From Paenibacillus borealis (GTDB lineage Bacteria; Bacillota; Bacilli; Paenibacillales; Paenibacillaceae), in the NCBI RefSeq assembly GCF_000758665.1, contig NZ_CP009285.1, positions 6,200,001 through 6,264,000 on the forward strand: a DNA stretch of 64,000 nt, in the 5' to 3' direction. Shown here in pieces: positions 35,957-45,442 of this stretch. Numbering within the stretch: position 1 is the stretch's first letter; every line of letters begins with the position of its first letter. The translations under genes and the position numbers were made by a program. A model generated the notes under the pieces. It did not search any database. It was not told where the DNA came from and saw only the letters and a list, made by a program, of their open reading frames with translations.

Positions 35957-37659
35957 CCGCGCCGGTTCCCCCTGTCACATTCGATAAACCGCCGGACAAA
36001 TTCCACCGGCTGGTCAATCCCCGCCTTCACTGCCAGTGTAAACAGTGAAGTCTCCTTCAGATTGGCGCTGCCCACAATATTCCTGTCGGTCAGAATCACT
36101 TCCGGCCGGGCATCAGCCAGCTTCCTGCCCTCCGCCAGCACAATTGTCCGCTCTGCGTACTCCAGCATCAGGTGCATGTCATGCGTAATCATGATTACCG
36201 TAATCCCGGTGCTGCCAAGTCCGCGCAGAAACTCCATAATCTCGTTATAGTGCCGGTAATCCTGTCCGGCGGTGGGTTCATCCAGAATGAGCACCTCCGG
36301 CTCCAGCACCAGGATGGAAGCAATGGTCACCCGTTTCTTCTGCCCGTAGCTGAGCGCTGAAACCGGCCATTCGCGGAATTCATACAGCCCGCAAATCCGG
36401 AGTACCCTATGTACCCTCTCGCGGATCTCTTCTTCCGCGAAGCCCCGCAGCTTAATTCCCAGGGCAATCTCGTCATAGAGCAGCGTCATGGAGATCATAT
36501 GATTGGGATTCTGCATCACGAAGCCGATATGCTCTGCCCGCTCCTTGATCGTATCCGCTGCCAGATCACGCCCGTTCAGCAGAATACTTCCCGCTGACGG
36601 CCGGTAGAACCCGCAAATCAGCTTCGACACCGTTGATTTGCCCGCACCGTTCCTCCCGGCAATGCAGAGCATCTCGCCGCGGCGGACGCTGAAAGACAGT
36701 CCCTGCAGCACCGGAGCCTGCTTGTCATAGCCAAAGGTAAGATCCCGCAGCTCAAGCAGCACAGGTGCCGCTTCCGCCTCCTGCGGTACTTCACTGGCCT
36801 CATACCAGGCGCGGAGCTTGGCGGCTCCTGTCTCTAGCTTAATCCCGTTCAGATGCTGCGGGTTCATCTCCGGCGTAATCTCGCAGCCGGCATATTTAAG
36901 AGCGGTAAGATACAGCGGCTCCCGGATACCTGACTCCGCAAGCAGCCCAGAGCTCAGCAGCTCGGCGGCCGGCAGATCCGCCGCAATGACTCCTTCATTC
37001 ATGACAATGATCCGGTCCACCGGACGGTGCAGCACTTCCTCCAGCCGGTGCTCAATGATAATGACCGTATTGCCGGTCTCACGCTGCAACCGGTCGATCA
37101 GCTCAATCGCCCCGGTTCCCGTATAGGGATCAAGACTGGCCAGCGGCTCATCGAACAGCAGGACATCCACATTGCTGACCAGCACCCCGGCCAGCATGGT
37201 CTTCTGCTTCTGTCCGCCGGACAGCTCCTGCGGAGAAGCTGCCAGCAGCTCCTGAATATCGACCGCTCTTGCCGCAGCTTCCACCCGCTCATGCATCTCC
37301 CGCACCGGAACCGCTGCGTTCTCCAGACTGAAGGCAATATCCTCGCCTACGGTCAGGCCGACAAACTGCCCGTCAGGGTCCTGCAGCACAGTCCCCACCA
37401 CCTCTGACAAGCCGGCAATTCCCAGCTCCTTCGTATCTCTCCCCTTAACGGTCAAGGTGCCGCTTGTTTCGCCTGGATACGCAAACGGAATCAGGCCATT
37501 GATGCAATGGGCCAGGGTGCTTTTGCCTGACCCGGAGGGCCCGACAATCAGAATCTTCTCGCCTTCATGAATTTTCAGATTGATCTTATGCAGTGTAGGT
37601 TCCTGCTGGGCCCGGTATTTAAAGGTGAAATCGGTGAATTCTATAACCGTTTTGCTCAT
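35953..37659 (-). CDS. ecfA: ECF transporter fused double ATPase (EcfA1-EcfA2 type)
   Basis: A single 568-residue chain holding two ABC ATPase domains, where many bacteria have separate EcfA1 and EcfA2. Domain 1 has Walker A GPSGSGKST (40-48), signature LSGGQKQK and Walker B VLLFDEPLASLDP. Domain 2 has Walker A GRNGAGKST (about 334-342), signature LSYGQKKR and Walker B VLILDEPTAGQD. A linker of about 50 residues (about 250-300) joins them. It powers import with EcfT and an S component; the likely S component is the gene at 37757, upstream but beyond a terminator-like hairpin. Confidence 0.94.
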   Translation of the reverse strand: MSKTVIEFTDFTFKYRAQQEPTLHKINLKIHEGEKILIVGPSGSGKSTLAHCINGLIPFAYPGETSGTLTVKGRDTKELGIAGLSEVVGTVLQDPDGQFVGLTVGEDIAFSLENAAVPVREMHERVEAAARAVDIQELLAASPQELSGGQKQKTMLAGVLVSNVDVLLFDEPLASLDPYTGTGAIELIDRLQRETGNTVIIIEHRLEEVLHRPVDRIIVMNEGVIAADLPAAELLSSGLLAESGIREPLYLTALKYAGCEITPEMNPQHLNGIKLETGAAKLRAWYEASEVPQEAEAAPVLLELRDLTFGYDKQAPVLQGLSFSVRRGEMLCIAGRNGAGKSTVSKLICGFYRPSAGSILLNGRDLAADTIKERAEHIGFVMQNPNHMISMTLLYDEIALGIKLRGFAEEEIRERVHRVLRICGLYEFREWPVSALSYGQKKRVTIASILVLEPEVLILDEPTAGQDYRHYNEIMEFLRGLGSTGITVIMITHDMHLMLEYAERTIVLAEGRKLADARPEVILTDRNIVGSANLKETSLFTLAVKAGIDQPVEFVRRFIECDRGNRRG

Positions 37660-37708
37660 GGGTAACCTTCCTCATATGCTGATTTACGTATCATAACTGA
37701 CCCGCTCA

Positions 37709-37747
37709 AACAGAAAGGCCGGTGACGGGCACCGGCCTTTCTGTTTG
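37709..37747. terminator. Symmetrical terminator/attenuator between ECF S and A genes
   Basis: Perfect arms CAAACAGAAAGGCCGGTG and CACCGGCCTTTCTGTTTG with a short loop. On the minus strand it follows the S-component stop codon by about ten bases and precedes ecfA. The CTTTCTGTTTG tail is only moderately T-rich, so it may be a partial terminator that lowers ecfAT relative to the S gene. Confidence 0.75.
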
Positions 37748-37756
37748 AATTATATA

Positions 37757-38326
37757 TTATTGCAGTCTTTTCAGGCTACCCTGTTTCGTTCTCGTCTTGG
37801 AGTAGGCTACAGCGAGCAGTGTTCCGATGACCGCCACCGTTACGATGTTGGACGCCCCGGCGATCAGCCCCTGGGTGAAGACCTTGTTAGCCGGTTCCGC
37901 ATAGATGAGAATGTCCAGCACCGGCGCTACTACGAACCACGCAATGGCATTGGCGACAATCTGCGCTAAATTGAAGGCAATGATCTCTTTCCGGCCAAAC
38001 TCACCGTCCCTGATCGCTATTCTGGCTGCCAGCAGCCCGATAATCAGCCCGACGAGTCCCGAGGAGATGACCCAGCTGAACCAAGGCGAACCGTAGAAGA
38101 TCGCATCCTTCAGTGTGTGCCCGATCAGTCCGATGAAGAGTCCGGCAACCGGTCCGTATAGCAGCGCAAACAGCGCCAGAAGTGCGTATGTAGTCTCAAT
38201 GTTGGTATTCGGGATACCCGAAGGAATGGAACCGAACCTCCCCAGTATTACGAATAACGGCGAACCGATGCCGATTGCCACAATTGTTTGAATGGATAAT
38301 GCCTTGTGCTTAGCCACCTGCTTCAT
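37757..38326 (-). CDS. ECF transporter S component, UPF0397 / riboflavin-type
   Basis: A 189-residue integral membrane protein with about five or six helices. It matches the UPF0397 family, often named ECF-type riboflavin transporter S component: the stretch [35 protein letters not shown] and [12 protein letters not shown] are diagnostic. S components bind the vitamin and dock on EcfT. The true substrate is uncertain; no FMN riboswitch is seen in the 178 bases upstream, so riboflavin is not supported by regulation here. It is followed by a hairpin and then ecfA-ecfT. Confidence 0.9.
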   Translation of the reverse strand: MKQVAKHKALSIQTIVAIGIGSPLFVILGRFGSIPSGIPNTNIETTYALLALFALLYGPVAGLFIGLIGHTLKDAIFYGSPWFSWVISSGLVGLIIGLLAARIAIRDGEFGRKEIIAFNLAQIVANAIAWFVVAPVLDILIYAEPANKVFTQGLIAGASNIVTVAVIGTLLAVAYSKTRTKQGSLKRLQ

Positions 38327-38429
38327 CTCCCTTAATGGACTTTATAATATGCTTTTCCGAATTATACATCGGTTTACTTGGGATTACTATAGGGGAGAGC
38401 AAATTAATATCCGAATCCGTTATACGACA

Positions 38430-38469
38430 AAAGACCTGAACACCGCCGTAGAGGCAAATGTTCAGGTCT
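38430..38469 (-). terminator. Terminator of the Big_2 repeat gene
   Basis: Perfect arms GACCTGAACA (38434-38443) and TGTTCAGGTC (38460-38469); on the minus strand the stem is followed by TTTTG. It lies about 35 bases after the stop codon at 38505. Confidence 0.88.
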
Positions 38470-38504
38470 GATGATTATGCTTAAGGATAGCAGGCATTAC
38501 TGTA

Positions 38505-40757
38505 CTATTTCACAGTAACTGATACTGTCACTGTCTTCGTGCCCAGCTTGCCTTTAACCGATGTTGTTCCTTTGCTTACCGCTGTAATCTGCCCGGAGGA
38601 ATTCACTTTAGCCACAGAAGGCTTGGAACTGGTCCAGACTACGCTTCCTGTGACAACTGCGCTCTTGCCCGTATCATACAATGCGGTTACAACTACGCTT
38701 TTGCCTGCACCCGGTGCAAGGCTCAGCTTATTCTCACTGACCGTAATCTTCATTAGCTTCGGCACCACTGAGATTTTGACGGTGGCAGGAATCCCCTGGT
38801 AGGAACCGCTCAAGGTTACTGTACCTTCCGTAATCGCTTTGACCGACGTTCCCTTCACAGAAGCAACTTCCGGATTTGACGATACCCAGTTCATTCCGCC
38901 CGAGAAGTTCGCAGTTTTGCCGTTCGAGAAATATCCGGTGACCTTAATCGTTTTGGAGCCTTTGATATTCATCTCAAGCACAGCCGGTTCTACGACGAGC
39001 TTCACAACCTTCTGCTCAATCGTTACCGGAACACTGATCGTCTTATTGGAATATGTTCCTTTGAGTGTTGCCGAGCCTTTGACCAGACCTTTAATGGTCT
39101 TGGCAGCTGCCGATTGCTTGAGAACCGCGTTGCTTCCGCCCAGTTCCCAGACAATGGTGTCTGTTACATCGAGCTCATCACCGTTCTCCAGTACGGCCTG
39201 AACCGCCGGGAGCGGCGTTTCTTCACCGATGACCAGCCCCAGTGCATCTTCCGGTCCAATCAGAACAAGCACTTTATTCTTAACTGTAACTTTGAGCTCA
39301 ACCGTCTTGGAGCGGATCGCAGTCGCAGAACCTGCAGTTACTGCACCTGCTTTGATCTTGCCTGTCAGGGTAGCCGTACCTGCCTTGCCGCCGGTAAGCT
39401 TCCCGTCCTTAATCGAGACAATCTCTTCATTCGCCGAGGTCCACTCGATTTCATCGCTGATATCCAGCTTGGTTCCGTCATATTTCGTTCCGCTTACCTT
39501 CGGCAGGCTGACGGAGTCTGCTGTGTATATTTCCTGTTCAGTCTTCTCTAGGGTCAGCTCAGTCAGGGTTGGATAGACCGTTACCTTGAAGGTTTTGCTG
39601 ATTCCGAGGTGATCTGCTTTGATGACAGAAGACCCTACCGCTTTGCCTGTTACTGTAGCAAAAGCATTGCTGGCATCGGTAACATTGGCAGCTACCGTAG
39701 CCGCCATCAGGTTGTCGGAGGTCCAGGTTGCCGCTGCCGTTTCATTGGTGGTCGAATTCACTGCATTACGCATGGAAGCCGTCACGTTGAGGCTTTCGCC
39801 CAGGAACAGGGATTGATCCCCTGTAGGATTCAGCAGCAGCGCTTCATAAGGTGCACGCACATACACATCCACCGACTGGGTAACTCCGAGGTAACTGGCA
39901 GTGATAACCGCTTTGCCGACTCCAAGTATAGTAATCTTACCTTCATCTACTTTAGCAACACTTTCAGCCGAGCTGCTCCAGTCCACATCAGCATTGGCTA
40001 TGGTGGATTCCGTACTCTCCGCAGTCGCTTTCGTCTTGGCGGTCAGTTGTACCGGATCGTCACCAACCAGCATTTCCAGCTCTTTGACAACCGTCCCGTT
40101 TTTGTCTTTCAGTTCAATTGCCGAATAAGGAAGCTCCACAACTGCCTTGAAAGTCTCAGTTAATCCCTTGTACTTGGCAGTAACTGTCGCCGTTCCTTCG
40201 CCTACCAGCGTAATCTTACCCGCTGTAATTGTCAGTACGCCTGAATTCGAGCTGCTCCAGTCGGCGTCCTTCGTCACATCTTTCTCTTCAGTGGCTGATT
40301 CGCCGCCCTTGGCCGTTGCGGTAACTAGGAGTGAGGCTTCTTTGTCTCCTAGTTTGTAGCTGCCCTCCGTGCTGCGTTTCAGTGTAAGATCTTTATACGG
40401 ATACGTAACAGATACCTCAACAGTATCTACCGCATTATTACTGTAAGTAGCTGTAATCATTGCCGTCCCGTAAGTAAGCGGCTTGATCTGACCGTTAATT
40501 ACGCTGACAACTTCATTCTTGGAGGAGGTCCATGTGGCGGATGCCGTCACATCCCTCTTGGAAGAAGAGCCTTCTACATTGGCATATACCTTAAGCTGCT
40601 TCGGTGTCTGGCCAACGGTTAGCTCTATTTTGTCAGAGCTGTCGATTTCAATAGAGTTGATGTCTCCAGCAGCGGCAAAGACGTTTACCGGAAAAGCTGC
40701 AGCAACGAGCAATATCATAATGAGGAGCGTTTTTGTCATTTTCCTGTACACGGTCAT
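38505..40757 (-). CDS. Secreted protein of tandem Big_2 Ig-like domains
   Basis: A 750-residue exported protein. The first 29 residues are a signal peptide (TLLIMILLVAAAFPVNVFA, cleavage after AAA or nearby). The rest is about eight or nine Big_2-like repeats of roughly 80 residues. Each has the pattern LxVGxxxQLxAxA...ATWTSSNxxVAxVxxGxITxxxxGxAxVTAxYxGxTxxxxVxV. No catalytic domain, SLH domain, LPXTG motif or other anchor is visible, so it may be released or bound by its Ig domains to the surface. It is a single gene with its own terminator. Function unknown; adhesion or a wall-spacer role would be typical of such repeats. Confidence 0.85.
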   Translation of the reverse strand: MTVYRKMTKTLLIMILLVAAAFPVNVFAAAGDINSIEIDSSDKIELTVGQTPKQLKVYANVEGSSSKRDVTASATWTSSKNEVVSVINGQIKPLTYGTAMITATYSNNAVDTVEVSVTYPYKDLTLKRSTEGSYKLGDKEASLLVTATAKGGESATEEKDVTKDADWSSSNSGVLTITAGKITLVGEGTATVTAKYKGLTETFKAVVELPYSAIELKDKNGTVVKELEMLVGDDPVQLTAKTKATAESTESTIANADVDWSSSAESVAKVDEGKITILGVGKAVITASYLGVTQSVDVYVRAPYEALLLNPTGDQSLFLGESLNVTASMRNAVNSTTNETAAATWTSDNLMAATVAANVTDASNAFATVTGKAVGSSVIKADHLGISKTFKVTVYPTLTELTLEKTEQEIYTADSVSLPKVSGTKYDGTKLDISDEIEWTSANEEIVSIKDGKLTGGKAGTATLTGKIKAGAVTAGSATAIRSKTVELKVTVKNKVLVLIGPEDALGLVIGEETPLPAVQAVLENGDELDVTDTIVWELGGSNAVLKQSAAAKTIKGLVKGSATLKGTYSNKTISVPVTIEQKVVKLVVEPAVLEMNIKGSKTIKVTGYFSNGKTANFSGGMNWVSSNPEVASVKGTSVKAITEGTVTLSGSYQGIPATVKISVVPKLMKITVSENKLSLAPGAGKSVVVTALYDTGKSAVVTGSVVWTSSKPSVAKVNSSGQITAVSKGTTSVKGKLGTKTVTVSVTVK

Positions 40758-40953
40758 CTGTTCTCTCCTTAGACGGTCTTATTATCGGTGGCCTTTTGCC
40801 ACACTCTTCCACTATATCGACAATTAGAGCCCAAGTCTTTACCCTATTTTCAGTTAATTTTCAGTTTAGGCCGAATTCAGGTCTTTATAACTATAAAATC
40901 AGTGCTCTGTATCTGTACATTCAGCTCTGGTTAGCAACCGCCTAAGGTAGTAT

Positions 40954-41011
40954 ATAAAATACCTAATTTGTACCATTGTCTGAAATTTACATTTTCGATA
41001 TGGTATTTTAT
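40954..41011. promoter_or_regulatory. Inverted repeat between divergent Big_2 and acyltransferase genes
   Basis: Perfect 10-bp arms ATAAAATACC (40954-40963) and GGTATTTTAT (41002-41011), 38 bases apart, lie midway in the 413-base divergent gap. Apart from this and AT-rich DNA with possible promoter hexamers, I see nothing else in the gap. Confidence 0.45.
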
Positions 41012-41170
41012 AACATCCTCTTTCTATGTTTATACCTCATCCAGCTTTCCTTCATCGAGAAACCGCTTTGCTTCCTATAACAATGTATTTCACTTGATGA
41101 TTTAGTAGATTTGCAATTGAGTTGAGTAACCGTATTGCTATTGCCGATAAAAATGCAGAGGAGGATTATC

Positions 41171-42337
41171 ATGAAGCGGCTTGCTCAACTGGATTCCATA
41201 CGCGGACTGGCCTCACTATCTGTAGTGCTTCATCATCTGTGGCAGTCTGCTCCGGTATTGCCGGCTGTATTCTATTATTCCCCGGCCCGGATATTCATCG
41301 GCGGCCATCAGGCCGTCATTCTCTTCTTCATCCTTAGCGGCTTCGTGCTCGCTCTCCCGTTCCTGGGCGGCAAAACTGCCTCATATTCCGCCTTCATCAT
41401 CAAACGGATCTGCCGGATCTATCTCCCCTATCTAGTGGCCCTGATCCTTGCGATCATTGCCGCCAGCCTGCTGCATAACAAGTCAGAGAGTCAGGTAGGT
41501 TCATTCTTCTACTTCTTCTGGCAGAGCGGGTTCAGCCTCCGGCTGATCGCCGAGCATCTGACGCTGCTCACCAACTTCAATACCAACGCCTACAATACCG
41601 TCATCTGGTCTCTGCTCCATGAGATGCGGATCTCCCTGATTTTCCCGCTGTTAATGATCCTAGTGCTCAGGCGCGGCCTGGTGTTCAATCTCCTCATCTG
41701 CCTCCTGCTGAACATGGCCAGCGCAGCCAATGATATCTTCGGCCTGGAGTCCAGCAGAGGATTTCACACTTCATATTTTGACACCGTCTATTACACCTCG
41801 TTCTTCATCATCGGCGCCCTGCTGGCCAAGCACAGGGCAGAACTGATGAGCCTCTGCCAGCGTGCCGGACAGCTGTACAAGGCGGCCGGCCTGGCCGCAG
41901 CCATCCTGCTCTATGCCTACTCCCGTTTCATCTCCGACAAAATCCATCTGCCGTTCAACCGCGTTATCGACGACTATGGGATCACTCTGGCTGTGGCTTT
42001 CTTCATCATCCTGGCACTTACTTCAGTGCAGCTGATCAAGCTGCTCTCTCTGAACTTCATCAGCTTCCTTGGTAAAATCTCATACAGTCTCTATCTCTAC
42101 CATTTCATCGTGTTCCTCACTCTGGCCTATACCATCCAGCCTTATATTCCCTACTGGCTGTTCGGCCTGCTTACACTGGCTCTTAGCATTCTGGCGGCTA
42201 CAGCAAGCTATTATGCGGTGGAGAAGCCGGCTATGGCTCTCGGACGGCATCTCAGCAGCTATGTCACCAGACCCCGGACGGGACGTTCCGCGCTGCACAA
42301 GGGTCCTGAAGCTGAGGCTGTGACGCAGCAGATCTGA
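41171..42337 (+). CDS. Acyltransferase 3 family membrane protein (OafA/YrhL type)
   Basis: A 388-residue membrane O-acyltransferase. The N-terminal RLAQLDSIRGLASLSVVLHH contains the conserved Arg and the catalytic-type histidine region. About ten membrane helices follow, and SLLHEMRISLIFPLL and GKISYSLYLYHFIVF are typical family motifs. Such enzymes acetylate or acylate cell-surface glycans; the substrate is unknown. There is no SGNH domain at the C-terminus. The ATG at 41171 has an excellent AGAGGAGG seven bases upstream, which rules out the longer frame from 41135. Confidence 0.9.
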   Translation: MKRLAQLDSIRGLASLSVVLHHLWQSAPVLPAVFYYSPARIFIGGHQAVILFFILSGFVLALPFLGGKTASYSAFIIKRICRIYLPYLVALILAIIAASLLHNKSESQVGSFFYFFWQSGFSLRLIAEHLTLLTNFNTNAYNTVIWSLLHEMRISLIFPLLMILVLRRGLVFNLLICLLLNMASAANDIFGLESSRGFHTSYFDTVYYTSFFIIGALLAKHRAELMSLCQRAGQLYKAAGLAAAILLYAYSRFISDKIHLPFNRVIDDYGITLAVAFFIILALTSVQLIKLLSLNFISFLGKISYSLYLYHFIVFLTLAYTIQPYIPYWLFGLLTLALSILAATASYYAVEKPAMALGRHLSSYVTRPRTGRSALHKGPEAEAVTQQI

Positions 42338-42394
42338 TTCTTTGATACCGGCGGGCGGTTAGCCAGTAGACTTATCCGCAATAGATCAGGAAGC

Positions 42395-42446
42395 CAAAAA
42401 AGGGGAGCCCTTAGAGCCGTTACCGGCTCTTGGAGGCGTCCCCTTG
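42395..42446. terminator. Convergent terminator between acyltransferase and mtaB
   Basis: Outer arms AAGGGGA/TCCCCTT and an inner AGAGCCG/CGGCTCT hairpin. On the minus strand a T-run follows, ending mtaB; on the plus strand the tail is GGTGTTGTTT, a weaker stop for the acyltransferase. Confidence 0.8.
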
Positions 42447-42485
42447 GTGTTGTTTATACTTGCGTATAGCTGTCCTTGCGTACGC

Positions 42486-43829
42486 TTACGCGCGGCGCGG
42501 TTCGGCTGTGGCTCTGCTCACACTGACAAGCTCACCGCGGCATTCGTTCACACCAGCTTCAGTCACCTTCACCTCGCAGAGCTCACCCTGCAGCGAGTCA
42601 TCACCGCTGAAGAGAATCTGCAGATAGTTGTCGCTGAAGCCGTGCTGAATACTGCGTCCCGGTGATCCCTTGGCTGAACGCTCAGGAATGACGGACAGAG
42701 TTCTGCCGACGAATTTCCGGGCATAAGCCAGCTGCATCTCCTCAGAGAGGTCGATCAGCTTCTGGACACGTTCGTTCTTGATCTCTTCATCCACTTGGTT
42801 CAGCATCCGTGCAGCAGGCGTGCCGGTCCGCTTGGAATACGGGAACACATGCATCTCGGAATAGTTGACCGCCTTCATGAAGTCATAACCGGCGCGGAAC
42901 ATCTCCTCGGTCTCGCCCGGGAAGCCGACAATAACGTCGGTTGTAATGCCTACATCCGGCATCGCCTGGCGGATCAGCTGCATTTTGGCATAATACTCTT
43001 CGGTCGTATATTTACGGCGCATCGCCTTCAGCACGTCGTTATGTCCGGCCTGCAGCGGAATATGCAGATGGCGGCACATCTTGGAGCTGCGGTTCAGCAC
43101 CTCAAGCAGCTTCTCATCAATCTGGCTGGCTTCAATCGAGCTGATGCGTACCCGTTCCAGGCCATCAACCTGATCCAGCTCCCACAGCAGATCAGCCAGA
43201 CGGTAGTTGTCCAGATCATCGCCGTATCCCCCGGTATGGATACCGGTCAGCACAAATTCCTTATATCCGGCTTCCACAAGCTGATGCGCCTGGGCGACAA
43301 TCGATTTCGGATCCCGGCTGCGCGACAGGCCGCGCGACCAGGGAATGATGCAGAAGGTGCAGAAGTTGTTGCAGCCGTCCTGAATTTTCATGAACGCGCG
43401 CGTCCGGTCAGCGAATCCGGGAACGTCCAGCTCCTCGAACTCCCGGGTCTTCATAATGTTGCGGACCGCATTCACAGGCTGGCGCGATTCCTGGATATTC
43501 TTCACATGGGTCATGATCTGCTCACGGTCCTGGTTGCCGATGACCAGATCGACGCCGGGAATGTCGAGAATCTCTCCGGGTGAAGTCTGCGCATAGCAGC
43601 CGGTTACAGCGACGATCGCTTCAGGATTGCGGCGCACGGCACGGCGGATCATTTGCCGGCTTTTTTTGTCGCCCGTATTGGTCACCGTGCAGGTGTTAAT
43701 CAGGTAGACATCGGCGGAACCTTCGAAATCAACCTGCTCGTAACCTTCATTTTTGAATAGCTGCCAGATCGCTTCAGTGTCATAGAAATTGACTTTACAA
43801 CCTAAAGTATAAAATGCTACGGATGGCAT
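42486..43829 (-). CDS. mtaB: tRNA t6A37 methylthiotransferase MtaB
   Basis: Radical SAM enzyme that adds a methylthio group to t6A37 in tRNAs reading ANN codons. The 447-residue protein has the three domains of the family. The N-terminal UPF0004 domain contains cysteines in YTLGCKVN, INTCTVTN and VTGCYAQ. The radical SAM core has the CxxxCxxC motif in DGCNNFCTFCIIPWSRG. A C-terminal TRAM domain with LQILFSGDDSLQGELCEVKV follows. It follows rsmE by three bases, as in Bacillus (yqeU-yqeV), so they are co-transcribed. Confidence 0.97.
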   Translation of the reverse strand: MPSVAFYTLGCKVNFYDTEAIWQLFKNEGYEQVDFEGSADVYLINTCTVTNTGDKKSRQMIRRAVRRNPEAIVAVTGCYAQTSPGEILDIPGVDLVIGNQDREQIMTHVKNIQESRQPVNAVRNIMKTREFEELDVPGFADRTRAFMKIQDGCNNFCTFCIIPWSRGLSRSRDPKSIVAQAHQLVEAGYKEFVLTGIHTGGYGDDLDNYRLADLLWELDQVDGLERVRISSIEASQIDEKLLEVLNRSSKMCRHLHIPLQAGHNDVLKAMRRKYTTEEYYAKMQLIRQAMPDVGITTDVIVGFPGETEEMFRAGYDFMKAVNYSEMHVFPYSKRTGTPAARMLNQVDEEIKNERVQKLIDLSEEMQLAYARKFVGRTLSVIPERSAKGSPGRSIQHGFSDNYLQILFSGDDSLQGELCEVKVTEAGVNECRGELVSVSRATAEPRRA

Positions 43830-43832
43830 TGT

Positions 43833-44597
43833 TTAAGCTCCCCCCATTTCTCCGGATTCATATAGAATGCAGGCGGCGGCGACCATGCCTGCGGTTTCAC
43901 AGCGCAGAATGCGCGCTCCCAGACCGACGGATACTGCGCCGGCCTCTTCGGCCGCGCGGCATTCCTCCGGACTGAAGCCGCCCTCCGGGCCGACTACAAT
44001 CATTACCTTGGCAGTTGAATCCTGCGCAAGCGAGGACAGCCAAGGCGCGGCTGCGCTGCGGAGCTGCAGCCCTTCTTCTTTTTCATAACAGAAATACACC
44101 GCGTCATACTCACTGAAGCTCTTCAGCAGCAGCTTCCAGCTCAGCGGCGAATGCACCTCCGGAACGATATTCCGGTGCGCCTGCTCGGCAGCTTCCTTGC
44201 AGATCTTGCGCCAGCGCTCTACCCGCTTGCTCTCCTTGCGCTCATCATACTGCACAATCGTCCGCTCGGAGAGGAACGGGGTGAAGGCAACCGCACCAAT
44301 CTCGGTACATTTCTGGATTACAGTCTCCAGCTTGTCCCCCTTCGGCAGGCTCTGGGCTACAGTAATCTTGATTCGCGGCTCGTGGGTCATGGCCAGATTC
44401 TCCAGTATGGTCACGGTTACGAAGCCAATCTCTATTTCAGCGATCTCAGCCAGTGCCTCACGGGAAACGCCGTCGCTGACGATCAGCGTATCCCCCGCCT
44501 TACCGCGCATCACCTTGGCAATATGCCGGGCATCTTCGCCGTCAATGCTTACCTTGTCTTGGCCGAACTGCGCCGGTGTTACGAAATAACGCTGCAT
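43833..44597 (-). CDS. rsmE: 16S rRNA (uracil1498-N3)-methyltransferase RsmE
   Basis: SPOUT-class methyltransferase of 254 residues that modifies U1498 of 16S rRNA. An N-terminal PUA-like part (RYFVTPAQFGQDKVSIDGED) is followed by the knot domain with VGPEGGFSPEE and SVGLGARILRCETA, which binds SAM. The start ATG at 44597 is standard. It is separated from the upstream site-2 protease gene by 160 bases that include a terminator, so rsmE-mtaB forms its own unit here instead of continuing from prmA. Confidence 0.97.
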   Translation of the reverse strand: MQRYFVTPAQFGQDKVSIDGEDARHIAKVMRGKAGDTLIVSDGVSREALAEIAEIEIGFVTVTILENLAMTHEPRIKITVAQSLPKGDKLETVIQKCTEIGAVAFTPFLSERTIVQYDERKESKRVERWRKICKEAAEQAHRNIVPEVHSPLSWKLLLKSFSEYDAVYFCYEKEEGLQLRSAAAPWLSSLAQDSTAKVMIVVGPEGGFSPEECRAAEEAGAVSVGLGARILRCETAGMVAAACILYESGEMGGA

Positions 44598-44629
44598 CTT
44601 TTATCATCATCCTGTCTCTTATTCAGCGT

Positions 44630-44673
44630 AAAAGCGGCGGCGTTCCCGTCTAATCAGGTCCCGGCCGCCGCTT
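44630..44673 (-). terminator. Terminator after the prmA-protease unit
   Basis: Arms AAGCGGCGGC (44632-44641) and GCCGCCGCTT (44664-44673); on the minus strand the stem is followed by TTTAC. It lies about 85 bases after the site-2 protease stop codon and just upstream of rsmE. Confidence 0.8.
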
Positions 44674-44756
44674 CACATACATGATCAAACCTCGAAAAAA
44701 TACCACATTATATTGTACAACGTTTAGAGCTGCATGAACATCCCTCAATCTGAATT

Positions 44757-45440
44757 CTAGCCGCCGAATAATCCGTAGAAGAATTGCACGGCTCCGGCGC
44801 TCATTTGATTGGCCCAGTTATCCAGCGGTGTAATCGTGTAGGCACGCAGACCCGGGATAAACAGGATCAGCAAAAAGATGAAGACCGCCCACTGCTCATA
44901 CTGCTGCAGTCTCCCGCGGATCGGACGCGGAGCCACATCCTCCACAATCCTGTAGCCGTCCAGCGGCGGCAGGGGAATCAGATTGAACAGGAACAGGAAG
45001 AAATTAAGTTGAATGAAAATGCCGAAGAACCAGTAAATAGCCTGAAGCACGCGGTCATTGCTGATAGATTCCAACACTCCGGTCGCCGCCAGAGCCGAAT
45101 AAATCATTGCTCCGAGGAACCCGAGGAGCAGATTGCTGATCGGACCGACAGCAGATACGATAACGCCCATCAGACGGGGACGGCTGAAATTGTCACGGTT
45201 AACCGGAACCGGCCGCGCCCAGCCGAAGCCGGCGACCACGAGCAGGATAATTCCAAAGAAATCGAAATGCACCGCCGGGTTCAGGGTCATGCGGCCGAGC
45301 AGGCGTGCTGTCGGGTCACCGAACTTGTTCGCAAAGTAAGCATGGCTAAACTCATGTACTGTAAAGGCGATGAGCAGGGTAATAAGCAGGAACGGAAGCT
45401 GTTCCAGCGGCATTCGTATAAAGCTTTGCAGAAATTCCAT
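44757..45440 (-). CDS. Site-2 protease family membrane metalloprotease (M50)
   Basis: A 227-residue membrane protein of the site-2 protease-like family. The zinc motif HEFSH is in the first membrane helix (about residue 30). A second family element, NPAVHFDFFGIILL, and NLIPLPPLDGYRIV follow, the latter providing the third ligand D. About five to six membrane segments are visible, and there is no PDZ or CBS domain. The start ATG at 45440 has AGAGGT upstream and is two bases from the prmA stop, so the two are coupled. In Bacillus no such gene lies between prmA and rsmE. Substrate unknown. Confidence 0.88.
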   Translation of the reverse strand: MEFLQSFIRMPLEQLPFLLITLLIAFTVHEFSHAYFANKFGDPTARLLGRMTLNPAVHFDFFGIILLVVAGFGWARPVPVNRDNFSRPRLMGVIVSAVGPISNLLLGFLGAMIYSALAATGVLESISNDRVLQAIYWFFGIFIQLNFFLFLFNLIPLPPLDGYRIVEDVAPRPIRGRLQQYEQWAVFIFLLILFIPGLRAYTITPLDNWANQMSAGAVQFFYGLFGG

Positions 45441-45442
45441 CT

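Noticed and set aside
38327..38504. FMN riboswitch upstream of the ECF S component
   Set aside because: None of the conserved RFN stretches is seen; the region holds only the Big_2 gene terminator and a TATAAT-like sequence.
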